Assembly (NCBI GenBank): GCA_905181725.1
Contig: CAJIYX010000104.1
Coordinates: 1-62,177 of the forward strand
Reading direction: 5' to 3'
Source: Alphaproteobacteria bacterium UBA830
GTDB taxonomy: Bacteria; Pseudomonadota; Alphaproteobacteria; MPNO01; UBA830
DNA: 62,177 nucleotides
Shown: one piece after another, positions 17,796 to 26,175 of the stretch
Position numbering within the stretch: the stretch's first letter is position 1
Layout of the letters: each line of letters starts with the position of its first letter
The notes under the pieces: generated by a model
Database searches by the model: none
What the model saw: only the letters and a program-made list of their open reading frames with translations
Told to the model about the DNA's origin: nothing
Program-made: the position numbers and the translations under genes

Positions 17796-20165
17796 ATGGT
17801 GAAGGGCTTGAACACGGTTGGTAATAACAACGGATTAATCGGAAAGCGGGTCAGCCGACCCAATGCGAAGCGCCTCGTTGCCGGCAGGGGGCGGTATTCT
17901 GACGATATACAGCTTCCCCGGATGGTTCACGTGGCATTCGCCCGCTCGCCGCACCCTCATGCCCGCATAGTGTCGATAGATAAAACGGCAGCGATTAAGG
18001 CGGAAGGCGTCGTTGCTATATTAACGGGCGCCGAACTTGCAATCCTGTGTACCCCATGGACGGGTGGCGCGGCGCACATACCCTCCTTACGCAGTCCTGA
18101 ACAACATGCGATGGCGATAGATATCGTTCGCTGGCAGGGCGAGCCGGTGGCTGCGGTTGTAGCGATGTCCCGTGCGCTTGCAGAAGACGCGGTAGATCTG
18201 CTGGCTATCGACTGGGATGCGCTTCCGGCTGTTTCAGGCGCTGGAGCGGCACTTGCTCCAGGAGCTCAGCTTGTGCATCCCGGTGATACCGACAATCTCG
18301 CCTTTGAGGCCCGAGCGGGCAAAGAGGCAGAGGAAACAAAAGACGACTGGACAGTATCTGCGAAATTCACGTTTGGAAGGCATACAGGGGTCCCATTGGA
18401 GACTCGGGCGACCGTGGCAGACTGGAACCCGGGTGATGAAAGCCTGACTGTCTATGCATCCCACCAGACCCCCTGGCAACAACAAGATGTGATTTCCCGC
18501 CATCTTGGCATTGATGAACACAAGGTCCGTGTGCTCTGTCCAGACGTAGGCGGGGGATTCGGTATTAAGCTGCATGTCTATGGAGACGAAATCGCAACGG
18601 CAGCGCTGAGCCGCGTTCTAGCACGCCCGGTAAAGTTTGTGGCAGACCGGCTGGAGTCCTTCGTCAGCGACATGCATTCGCGCGACCATGTTGTAATAGC
18701 GTCGCTTAAGGCGGACGAGCGCCGGGTTACCGGAATGACTGTCGACGCTGTTGGTGGGATCGGACCGTATTCTGCTTATAAGAGAGCCTCCATCGGCGAG
18801 GGTATGATGAACCTTAACCTGTCCGGCGCACCATATGCACTGAGTGCCTATTCGGGGAGGTTTCGCGCCGCGTTTCAAAATCGTCCTACCGTTGCGATGT
18901 ATCGCGCCGTCGGTCAGCCCATCGCGACCGCCGTCACGGAGCAACTGGTTGACCTCGCTGCAGCGAAAGCTGGTGTCGACCCTGCTGAATTTCGCCGGAA
19001 TAGTTATATTCCTGCTGAGGCGTTCCCTACCCAGACGCTTTCCGGTGTGCCGCTGTCCCCTCTGTCGCTGGATGAGTGTCTCGATAAGCTTCTGGCGATG
19101 ATGGACTACGATGAATTACGGCGGGAGCAGGCTGGCCTTCGGGAAAACGGCATCTGGCGGGGGATTGGTCTCGCGACGTTCGTCGAACTGACTGCGGTTG
19201 GCGGCGCATATTATGGCCCGGCGCAAGCTCGGGTTTCCACGCAGGACGGTGCAACGGTCAAGCTCGAGCCTACCGGTAAGATCAATGTCATCACCAGCGT
19301 CACGGATCAGGGGCAGGGAACGCCGACGGGCATTCTGCAGATTGTCGGCGATCGCCTCGGCGTTGGTATGGAAGATATCGCCATCACTTTCTCGGGCGAT
19401 ACGGCAGTCACGCCATACGGTGGCGGCGCCTGGGCGTCTCGTGGATTAACTGTTGGTGGCGAAGCGGCCTGGCGGGCTGCAGATGCGCTTGCGGAGAGCC
19501 TCTGCATTCTCGCCGGTGCGATCTTGCAAACCTCCCCGCAGTCTCTTGATGTTGGTGCGGGAGGTGTTTGCGACCGGGAAACGGGCGATGTTCGGATGAG
19601 CCTGGCGGAGGTCGCTGAGGCAGGGCATTTCCGGCACGATCTTCTCCCGCCCGGCACGCAGCCTGAATTGGCGGTGACCCGTCACTACGCGCCACAGGCA
19701 CCTTTCTGCATCGCGAACGGTATACAGGGTGCCTTGGTAGAAGTTGATCTGCAGACAGGTTTCGTGACGCTAATGAAACACTGGGTAGTTGAAGATTGCG
19801 GACGGGTTATCAACCCACTTTTGGTGGACGAGCAAATCCGCGGCGGGGTGGTACAGGGCATCGGTGGCGCCTTGTTCGAGCATTGCATCTATGACGACGA
19901 TGCAAACCTGTTGAACGGCACACTCGCCGACTACATGGTACCGATGGCTGCGGAAATGCCAGATATAGAGGTCGGCCATGTGGAAACGTTGGCCGAGGGT
20001 ACTCAGCTCGGCGCAAAAGGCGCAGGTGAAGCAGGTACTGTTGGCGCGCCCGCAGCGATCATGTGTGCGGTCAACGATGCCCTTCGGTCGCACCGAGCGC
20101 TCGTGACCGAGATGCCGATGACCCCTGAAGTCGTCCTGAAAGCACTGAACAACCCGGTGCTTTAA
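17796..20165 (+). CDS. Orphan molybdenum hydroxylase large subunit
   Basis: About 789 residues of the xanthine-dehydrogenase molybdopterin-binding family. The aldehyde-oxidase N-domain begins KRVSRPNAKRLVAGRGRYSDD. Molybdopterin loops are visible as GGGFGIKLH, YRAVGQP and DQGQGTPTG, and the catalytic glutamate sits in GAKGAGEAG. GGAGGT directly abuts the ATG at 17796, so the true start may be the GTG at 17799 or the TTG at 17808. No FAD or 2Fe-2S subunit is adjacent, so it needs partners from elsewhere. Its base composition seems less GC-rich than that of neighbours. Confidence 0.88.
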   Translation: MVKGLNTVGNNNGLIGKRVSRPNAKRLVAGRGRYSDDIQLPRMVHVAFARSPHPHARIVSIDKTAAIKAEGVVAILTGAELAILCTPWTGGAAHIPSLRSPEQHAMAIDIVRWQGEPVAAVVAMSRALAEDAVDLLAIDWDALPAVSGAGAALAPGAQLVHPGDTDNLAFEARAGKEAEETKDDWTVSAKFTFGRHTGVPLETRATVADWNPGDESLTVYASHQTPWQQQDVISRHLGIDEHKVRVLCPDVGGGFGIKLHVYGDEIATAALSRVLARPVKFVADRLESFVSDMHSRDHVVIASLKADERRVTGMTVDAVGGIGPYSAYKRASIGEGMMNLNLSGAPYALSAYSGRFRAAFQNRPTVAMYRAVGQPIATAVTEQLVDLAAAKAGVDPAEFRRNSYIPAEAFPTQTLSGVPLSPLSLDECLDKLLAMMDYDELRREQAGLRENGIWRGIGLATFVELTAVGGAYYGPAQARVSTQDGATVKLEPTGKINVITSVTDQGQGTPTGILQIVGDRLGVGMEDIAITFSGDTAVTPYGGGAWASRGLTVGGEAAWRAADALAESLCILAGAILQTSPQSLDVGAGGVCDRETGDVRMSLAEVAEAGHFRHDLLPPGTQPELAVTRHYAPQAPFCIANGIQGALVEVDLQTGFVTLMKHWVVEDCGRVINPLLVDEQIRGGVVQGIGGALFEHCIYDDDANLLNGTLADYMVPMAAEMPDIEVGHVETLAEGTQLGAKGAGEAGTVGAPAAIMCAVNDALRSHRALVTEMPMTPEVVLKALNNPVL

Positions 20166-20305
20166 ACCGCTTCCGTCGCCGCGAATTTGCGCTACACTTT
20201 ATGCCTGAGCCGGCTGCGGGAACTGATCCTCGGCGGTTAAACGCGCTTCGTATTGCAGACCGTGAACCTCCCGGTCCTGATGACACACTGACGCAGGAGA
20301 AAAAT

Positions 20306-21520
20306 ATGGATAGCGGTATCGAACAGCCCCGGGAGCTCAATCAGCTCGGGAAGGCATCCGATACCCGCGAAACGCTCGCGCGGGCCAAAAGGATGATGAC
20401 TGAACGCGGCCTAGACGAATGGTTGATCGTCGACGTTGACGCCCATCATTTTGAAAATCAGTCCTGGTCGGAAATCGTCGCTGAGATACCCAGCGACGTA
20501 ATTCGGGATATCGCAAACAGTTTTGTGCGGAACGGGCAGGTTCACCCGGGTATTATGACTTCGTCCGGGTTTCCACCAAATCAGGGTGTCGGCGGGCGCG
20601 TCAGTCACGACCAGGGACTAGAGGAAATTGCCGAGGCGGAAGATGGCGCCCACCGGGATGTGGTGTTGATCCGCCGCGCCATGGAATGCTTGGCCATTGA
20701 TTATCAGATTACGTTTCCGACGCCGTTGCTGTCCCTGGGTATGCATCCGGAAGTCGAGGTCGAAGTCGGTCTGGCCGAAGGCTATAATAAATGGCTGGTC
20801 GACAACGTGCTGTGCACCGATGACGGCATCTATTCGATGCTCTATCTGCCGTTCTCGGAACCAAGCGCGTGCGAACGCATCGTCGCGCAATATGCCAATC
20901 ATCCAAAGGTCGCCGGGTTCATGATCACCTCGGTCCGCTACAAGCCGGTGCACCACAACCAGTATATGCGGCTCTATTCTATGCTCGAAGAGCTCGGCAA
21001 ACCGCTCGGATTCCACGCCGGTCCGCAATGGCCGGATAGCGGCTACATGGGTCAGCTCAACCGGTTTATCTCGATGCACGCGATATCCTTCGTGCTGTGC
21101 AATATCGTTCACATGACCAACTGGGTGATTAACGGTTTGCCGGAACGGTTCCCCAAACTGCCGGTGATCTGGATCGAATCCGGCTTGTCGTGGCTGCCGT
21201 TCATGCAGCAGCGCCTCGACAGCGAATACCTAATGCGCTCGTCGGAGGCGCCCAATCTGAAGCGCCTGCCGAGTGAATATATTAGCGAGATGTTTTTCAC
21301 CTGTCAGCCGATGGAACAGACCAACATGAAGATGCTCGAAGCAACTTTCGAGTCGATCAAGGCGCCAACGCAGTTGTTATATGCGTCGGACTGGCCGCAC
21401 TGGGATTTTGATCTTCCCACCGTGATCACCGACCTGCCGTTTATCGATGAGACGGCAAAGCGGAACATACTCGGCCATAACGCGGCAAAGCTGTTCGGAC
21501 TGGATACCAAGGGGAAGTAA
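20306..21520 (+). CDS. Amidohydrolase 2 (ACMSD-like) family protein
   Basis: A 404-residue TIM-barrel metal-dependent hydrolase. I choose ATG 20306, preceded by CAGGAG. Metal-site features are VDVDAHHFE near residue 44, GFHAGPQW in the middle and YASDWPHWDFD near the C-terminus, which matches the amidohydrolase 2 group including aminocarboxymuconate-semialdehyde decarboxylase and gamma-resorcylate decarboxylase. The role may be decarboxylation or hydrolysis of an aromatic-derived acid. It follows an orphan molybdenum hydroxylase subunit by 140 bases and may be expressed with it. Confidence 0.85.
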   Translation: MDSGIEQPRELNQLGKASDTRETLARAKRMMTERGLDEWLIVDVDAHHFENQSWSEIVAEIPSDVIRDIANSFVRNGQVHPGIMTSSGFPPNQGVGGRVSHDQGLEEIAEAEDGAHRDVVLIRRAMECLAIDYQITFPTPLLSLGMHPEVEVEVGLAEGYNKWLVDNVLCTDDGIYSMLYLPFSEPSACERIVAQYANHPKVAGFMITSVRYKPVHHNQYMRLYSMLEELGKPLGFHAGPQWPDSGYMGQLNRFISMHAISFVLCNIVHMTNWVINGLPERFPKLPVIWIESGLSWLPFMQQRLDSEYLMRSSEAPNLKRLPSEYISEMFFTCQPMEQTNMKMLEATFESIKAPTQLLYASDWPHWDFDLPTVITDLPFIDETAKRNILGHNAAKLFGLDTKGK

Positions 21521-21537
21521 TCGCCGGATTGCGACGG

Positions 21538-22065
21538 TTACCCCAACAGCAGATCGGACATCGCTTCCACCATTCCGTTCATGAGCTTGGACGGGCAGTT
21601 GATCTTGTAGCTGATAGCAATTCCGTCCTGCACCATGAAAATTCCGTCCTGCGCCATGAACAGGATATGGGCAAACAGGTTGCGGTCGTCGGCCAGATGG
21701 GTCCGGCCGGTCGAGATGCAGTCGGAGATCATGTTGGGTATACGGGTTTCGCTGTCGTTGAGCAGGCCGCTTGAGTAATTGTACTCGGGGCCAAGGTTGA
21801 AGGTCGCCTGCATGAAGTTGTTGACGAAGCCGCTATCCTCGCTCGGGATAGCGTAGGGGATTGTTTCGGGTCTTTCTCTTGGCGCTGCAATACCCGTCAT
21901 CTGTGATTCAAGCTCGCCGAACCGCTTCGTCGGCCACTCCGGCACGACCCGTAATTTATTGTCACCGATAAGGAAGTTTTGGTGCGGCTGGATGTCGCCC
22001 GCGAAGAGATCTAGTAGCGAGCGGGTAAACCTCCTATTCGGCGGCGGCCGCTGTTGGTGCAGCAT
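21538..22065 (-). pseudogene. Hypothetical protein, possible TetR-type C-terminal fragment
   Basis: An open frame of about 175 residues lies downstream of iorB and overlaps its end. The start is unclear: ATG 22065 would lie inside iorB, and no good start codon follows the GGAGG near 22030. The C-terminal half (NMISDCISTGRTH...NLFAHILFMAQDG) resembles the ligand-binding helices of TetR regulators, but no helix-turn-helix is present, so it may be a remnant. A 21-base tandem duplication falls within it. The family call is weak. Confidence 0.35.
21619..21660. repeat. 21-bp tandem duplication inside a coding frame
   Basis: Two copies (21619-21639 and 21640-21660), differing at one base, encode a repeated seven-residue unit (MAQDGIF, MVQDGIA) on the minus strand. 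The reading frame is preserved. It is probably a recent slippage event. Confidence 0.85.
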
Positions 22066-23584
22066 CGAGTGACGAGAACGCCTTGTCCAGCGCATTGCCT
22101 TCCGGGTCCGCCAGAGCTGCGGCACGGAGTGTAGTCACTGCTTCGGCCCCCCAGGCCGGATCCTTCTCCGCCTTCGAACACGGAATTGCGATTTCCGCCA
22201 TTATCCGGGCAAAATTCTGCAGGCCCCGTTTATGCGTATCTGAATAACCCTTGCGCAGATTTGCAAGTTCGGCGATTTCGACCGCAAGCTGGTAATGGCG
22301 TACAGCCGCATCTTTTACAATTTCGAGCCAGCCTTCGATGGCGGGTTGCTCTTGACTGAAACGATAGGTTTTAGGCCGGTAGAATCGCAGTTTTGATAGA
22401 CCCCACACGCGCACGAAGCCAAAGATTGTGTGTGTCCGCACCCGCATGGCGAAATTGTAATTATTCGCCCAGTCATTCCCCATGGCCCAGTTCATGATCG
22501 GCCGTCCGAGCCAGCTCGGCATGATCGACGTGAACTCATCGAAGCCAGGTTTCAGGAACTCGGTCATGTGGACAGGCTCCCCCGCCTTCGCCACCACCTC
22601 GGTACGGATACGCTCAAAACGCGACCGGCGGGATTTCAGGTCGGCGACCCTGATGATGTCTTCATAGGACATCATCAGCGCCAGGTACCGGCCGGTCTCG
22701 ACCGTCAGGGACCAGTTGTTGCGTTCGCCGCCACGTTCACGGTCGATCGCCAGCACACCGGCAAGCCGGTCCAAGTAAAGCTTCGCATAGGCCGGGTTCT
22801 GATAGTCAACCAGGCGTTTTACGCCTTCGGTGACAATGGCCAGTGCCTCGCCGGGATAGCTCGATGCGACCTCGGCAATCAGGCTGTCGGCGCTCGGTTT
22901 GGCCGCCCGGATTTTCTTGTCCGGTGCCGCATCGGGGAGCTTCAGCTCGCCCTTCATGTAGGCGAGACCGATTTCGAAGCCCTTGATGTTAGATTCCACC
23001 GCAACACCGGATTCGCGGATGGATTTTGTAAAGTTATCGACTGGGATCGGCAGCTCGCCCGACCCGGCGATCACGCCGAGAATAATGGCGTTGAGAACGG
23101 TGCCTTCCTTTTCGGCCAGGGTTGCAATGTCGAACAGAATTGCACGTTTTGCCAGCTTCTGCGCCGCGTTATCGAGCTTGTCGCCGCGGAACAAGCCGTC
23201 GCCCATCGCCGATTTTTCAATAATCGAATAGACGCGGTGGGTCGAAGCAATCAGCGTCGTGCGGTCAGAAGTTACCATGCCGTTTTCGAGCATCCGCCCG
23301 GCTTCCATCAGCTCGGACGTCACGACGATATCCATGTTGCCGGGCGCCGCATATAACGCCATTACCGGCAGTTTCCCGTCGAGCTGGTCCCGCGGAGCGG
23401 GGAATATCTCGACGTAATAGGTGGTGGCACCTGTTCGTTGCGCGACGCCGGGGATGGATGTCGACTGCGTCGGGAAATCGCACAGTTCCGCGGCGCGGAC
23501 GACCCAGGTCGTCAGAACTCCGCCACCTTCGCCGCCGAGGGCGCCGATAACCATTGAAATAGGACGTTCCGGCAGGGCGCTCAT
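22034..23584 (-). CDS. iorB: Indolepyruvate oxidoreductase subunit beta (IorB-like)
   Basis: A 516-residue protein. The N-terminal pyruvate/ketoisovalerate oxidoreductase gamma-type domain begins MVIGALGGEGGGVLTTWVVR and runs to about residue 200. A long C-terminal domain of the DUF6537 type follows, making it much longer than archaeal IorB (about 200 residues). It partners IorA to convert aryl pyruvates to aryl-acetyl-CoA or related products, reducing ferredoxin. It overlaps the iorA stop codon by 4 bases (ATGA). The C-terminus ends in an Ala-rich tail. Confidence 0.9.
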   Translation of the reverse strand: MSALPERPISMVIGALGGEGGGVLTTWVVRAAELCDFPTQSTSIPGVAQRTGATTYYVEIFPAPRDQLDGKLPVMALYAAPGNMDIVVTSELMEAGRMLENGMVTSDRTTLIASTHRVYSIIEKSAMGDGLFRGDKLDNAAQKLAKRAILFDIATLAEKEGTVLNAIILGVIAGSGELPIPVDNFTKSIRESGVAVESNIKGFEIGLAYMKGELKLPDAAPDKKIRAAKPSADSLIAEVASSYPGEALAIVTEGVKRLVDYQNPAYAKLYLDRLAGVLAIDRERGGERNNWSLTVETGRYLALMMSYEDIIRVADLKSRRSRFERIRTEVVAKAGEPVHMTEFLKPGFDEFTSIMPSWLGRPIMNWAMGNDWANNYNFAMRVRTHTIFGFVRVWGLSKLRFYRPKTYRFSQEQPAIEGWLEIVKDAAVRHYQLAVEIAELANLRKGYSDTHKRGLQNFARIMAEIAIPCSKAEKDPAWGAEAVTTLRAAALADPEGNALDKAFSSLDAAPTAAAAE

Positions 23585-25782
23585 TCGGCTGCTACCCGGA
23601 TGTCGTCGGTAGAATCCTGTTGCGGGGCCGGGATCTCTGCGGCTTCCTGCTTGCTCTGAAGCATGCCGATGACGGCCGAGCGGAATTTATGCGCGATCCG
23701 GTCCATTATATTCGGGTTCTGAACGATTTCCGCCTGGAAGAAGGACGGGCACAGCACCGCCGCATCCGAGACTTCACCGCACAATCCGCAGCCGACGCAG
23801 GAATTCAGCACGCTGGCGACAGGATCCTTGCGCAGCGGGTCGGGGTTCGGTTTGACCGACAGCGATGGGCAGCCCGACAGCCGGATGCAGGAATGATCGC
23901 CGGTGCAGGTGTCCTCATCGACGCCGAACCGCGTACGTATGACGCGCTTGCCTGATTTCAGCAGTTTTGAGATCCGCGGTTTTTCACGGCGCTGCTTGGC
24001 GATCTGGCATTCGGCCTCGGCGATGATGACCTTCAGGCCTTTTTCGCTCGATGTCAGCGCTTCCTTGATCAGGTCGCGCATCGTGCTGACCTGGTAGGTG
24101 TACTGCTTCTTGATCCATTTAACGCCGACGCCCTTAAGCGCGTTTTCCATCGGCACCACGGTATCGGGCGGTCGGATACCGCCGGCGGTCGTGGACGGCA
24201 GATGCTGCTGGCCGGTGGCGGAGGAATATCCGTTGGCCATGATAATCAGCAGGTTGTCATGCTTGTTATAGACCGCGCCGCTGATCCCGGTGGACAGACC
24301 GTTATGCCAGAAGCCGCCATCGCCCATAATCGAGATCGTGTGGCGCGCCATTGAATCCTTCACACCTGCCGAACTGGCAAGACCGAGGCCGTAGCCGGTA
24401 ACTGTATTGCCCATGTTGAAGGGCGGCAGGGTTGAAAACGTATGACAGCCGATATCGGCCGAAATGTGCATATTGCCGATTTCAGGATCGAGCTGTGCCA
24501 GTTTCAGCGCGGTGAATACCGGGCGTTCGGGGCAGCCGGTGCAGAACCCGGGCGGACGTTTCGGGATCGGCGAGCCGAGCAGTTCGGCGGCCAGTTCCTT
24601 GTTGTCGGCCACGGCTTTTGTGACCAGCGCGATGGGACCGAGGTCGATACCTTTCGGCACCGCGCCTTCGACGAATTTTGCGAGTCCGTTCATCATCACT
24701 TCGGACTGGTATTCACCCGCCATGGGGAAGACGTCCTTGCCGACGATCGTTGTGTTCAGATCGGCCTTGCGCAGCATCGCGTTCAGCGCTTGTTCCAGAT
24801 AAGCGGGGAAGCCTTCTTCGACAATGCAGACCGACCGCTTGCCAGCGCAGAATCCGGTGACTTCTTCGGGCACCATCGGATAGGTCACGTTCATGCAATA
24901 GATCGGGATGCGTGAATTGCCGAACGGATCGGCGAGGCCAATCTGCTGTAGTCCGCGGACCACCGAATTGTACAACCCGCCCTGGCAGATAATGCCGACA
25001 TCTTCGCAATCGCCATCGAAGAATTCGTTGAGGCCGTTCTCCTTGATGAACTTGATCGCCGCTGGGAAGCGCTGCTCGATCTTCATCTTTTCCTGCAGAT
25101 AAGTCGACGGCGGCAGGGCGATCCGGTCGAGGTTGTATTCCGGTTCCGGAATTTTGTTGTTCATTGAATAGCGCGGCTTTTTGTTGTCCTTGGTCTCAAA
25201 CCGTCCGGTGACATGACAGGCGCGGATTCGGAATTCCATCCTCACGGGCGTGTTGCTGATCTCCGACAACTCGAACGATTTTTCGACCAGGTCGACGATG
25301 CGCGGATGGTTCACGCGTGGATCGACCAGCCAGACCGAGCATTTCATCGCAAAGGCGTGGCTACGTTCCTGAATGATGGAAGAGCCTTCACCGTAATCCT
25401 CGCCAAGAACGATCAGCGACCCACCGATAACGCCGACCGAGGCAATATTGGACAGCGCGTCCGAGGCAACATTGGTGCCGACGGTGGATTTCCATGTGAC
25501 GGCGCCGCGTATCGGGTAATTGACCGAGGCCGCGAGCATGGCGCAGGCGGCCGCTTCGTTGGCGCAGACTTCGGTGTGGATGCCGAGCTCAGACATCAGG
25601 CCCTTGGAGTCCGATGTGAGCACGTCCATGAGATGAGACACGGGAGCGCCCTGATAGCCGCCGACATAGGATACGCCGGACTGCAGAAGCGCTTTGGTAA
25701 TGGCAAGAATGCCTTCGCCTTCAAAATGTTCGCCATCGCCGCGGCGTAACATTTCAACTTCACGTGCGAATGAGCGTTCCAT
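23581..25782 (-). CDS. iorA: Indolepyruvate ferredoxin oxidoreductase subunit alpha (IorA-like)
   Basis: A 733-residue TPP-dependent oxidoreductase. The pyrimidine-binding domain near the N-terminus contains GVSYVGGYQGAPVSHLMD. The TPP diphosphate motif is GDGGFWHNG, followed by NLLIIMANGYSSATG. The C-terminal ferredoxin-like domain has cysteines in CTGDHSCIRLSGC and CVGCGLC, with a further CPSF, for 4Fe-4S clusters. The family oxidises indolepyruvate, phenylpyruvate and similar acids from amino-acid transamination. It overlaps iorB at its 3' end. Confidence 0.93.
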   Translation of the reverse strand: MERSFAREVEMLRRGDGEHFEGEGILAITKALLQSGVSYVGGYQGAPVSHLMDVLTSDSKGLMSELGIHTEVCANEAAACAMLAASVNYPIRGAVTWKSTVGTNVASDALSNIASVGVIGGSLIVLGEDYGEGSSIIQERSHAFAMKCSVWLVDPRVNHPRIVDLVEKSFELSEISNTPVRMEFRIRACHVTGRFETKDNKKPRYSMNNKIPEPEYNLDRIALPPSTYLQEKMKIEQRFPAAIKFIKENGLNEFFDGDCEDVGIICQGGLYNSVVRGLQQIGLADPFGNSRIPIYCMNVTYPMVPEEVTGFCAGKRSVCIVEEGFPAYLEQALNAMLRKADLNTTIVGKDVFPMAGEYQSEVMMNGLAKFVEGAVPKGIDLGPIALVTKAVADNKELAAELLGSPIPKRPPGFCTGCPERPVFTALKLAQLDPEIGNMHISADIGCHTFSTLPPFNMGNTVTGYGLGLASSAGVKDSMARHTISIMGDGGFWHNGLSTGISGAVYNKHDNLLIIMANGYSSATGQQHLPSTTAGGIRPPDTVVPMENALKGVGVKWIKKQYTYQVSTMRDLIKEALTSSEKGLKVIIAEAECQIAKQRREKPRISKLLKSGKRVIRTRFGVDEDTCTGDHSCIRLSGCPSLSVKPNPDPLRKDPVASVLNSCVGCGLCGEVSDAAVLCPSFFQAEIVQNPNIMDRIAHKFRSAVIGMLQSKQEAAEIPAPQQDSTDDIRVAAE

Positions 25783-25897
25783 GAGTCTTCTCCAAGCGCG
25801 GCACCGCCCGTCGCGATACCTTTGGTAGCCAGGGAATTATAGGACGTTCACGGCCGCCGAGCAAAGTATTCGCCGGGCGGCCTGCCGTTTTTATCGG

Positions 25898-26071
25898 CTA
25901 TTTTTTCAGCGTCTGAAGGATGGCGAGAACGTCCGTCATATCTTCGGCCAGAAACGTGTTCGGCTCGCGGAGCGCGGCGGTCAGTTACTTGCGCTCTTCC
26001 GGGCCGAGCGCTTTCATAAACTCAATGAACCCGGCGGAGGCCCGGTCTGTTTGCTGTGTCGTGTCTTCCAT
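25898..26071 (-). pseudogene. Small gene interrupted by an in-frame TAA
   Basis: From an ATG at 26071, preceded by GAGGT, the frame encodes MEDTTQQTDRASAGFIEFMK and eight more residues, then meets TAA at 25987-25985. The same frame goes on as LTAALREPNTFLAEDMTDVL and ends at TAG 25898, for 57 sense codons if the stop is ignored. The junction reads AAG TAA CTG; one base change to GAA would restore an acidic residue within what looks like a helix. It lies between iorA and the acyl-CoA synthetase, on the same strand. No family is recognised. Confidence 0.55.
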
Positions 26072-26175
26072 ATACCTCATCCCTTGGCCTTTGCGACCTT
26101 GTTCGCGGGAATTTAGTTGGCACCAATGCCATGGTTAAGATCAAGTAAATATTGACGAATGGCCAACGCTCGCCG

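Noticed and set aside
22430-23356. A 308-codon plus-strand open frame
   Set aside because: Antisense to iorB, which has clear family motifs throughout.
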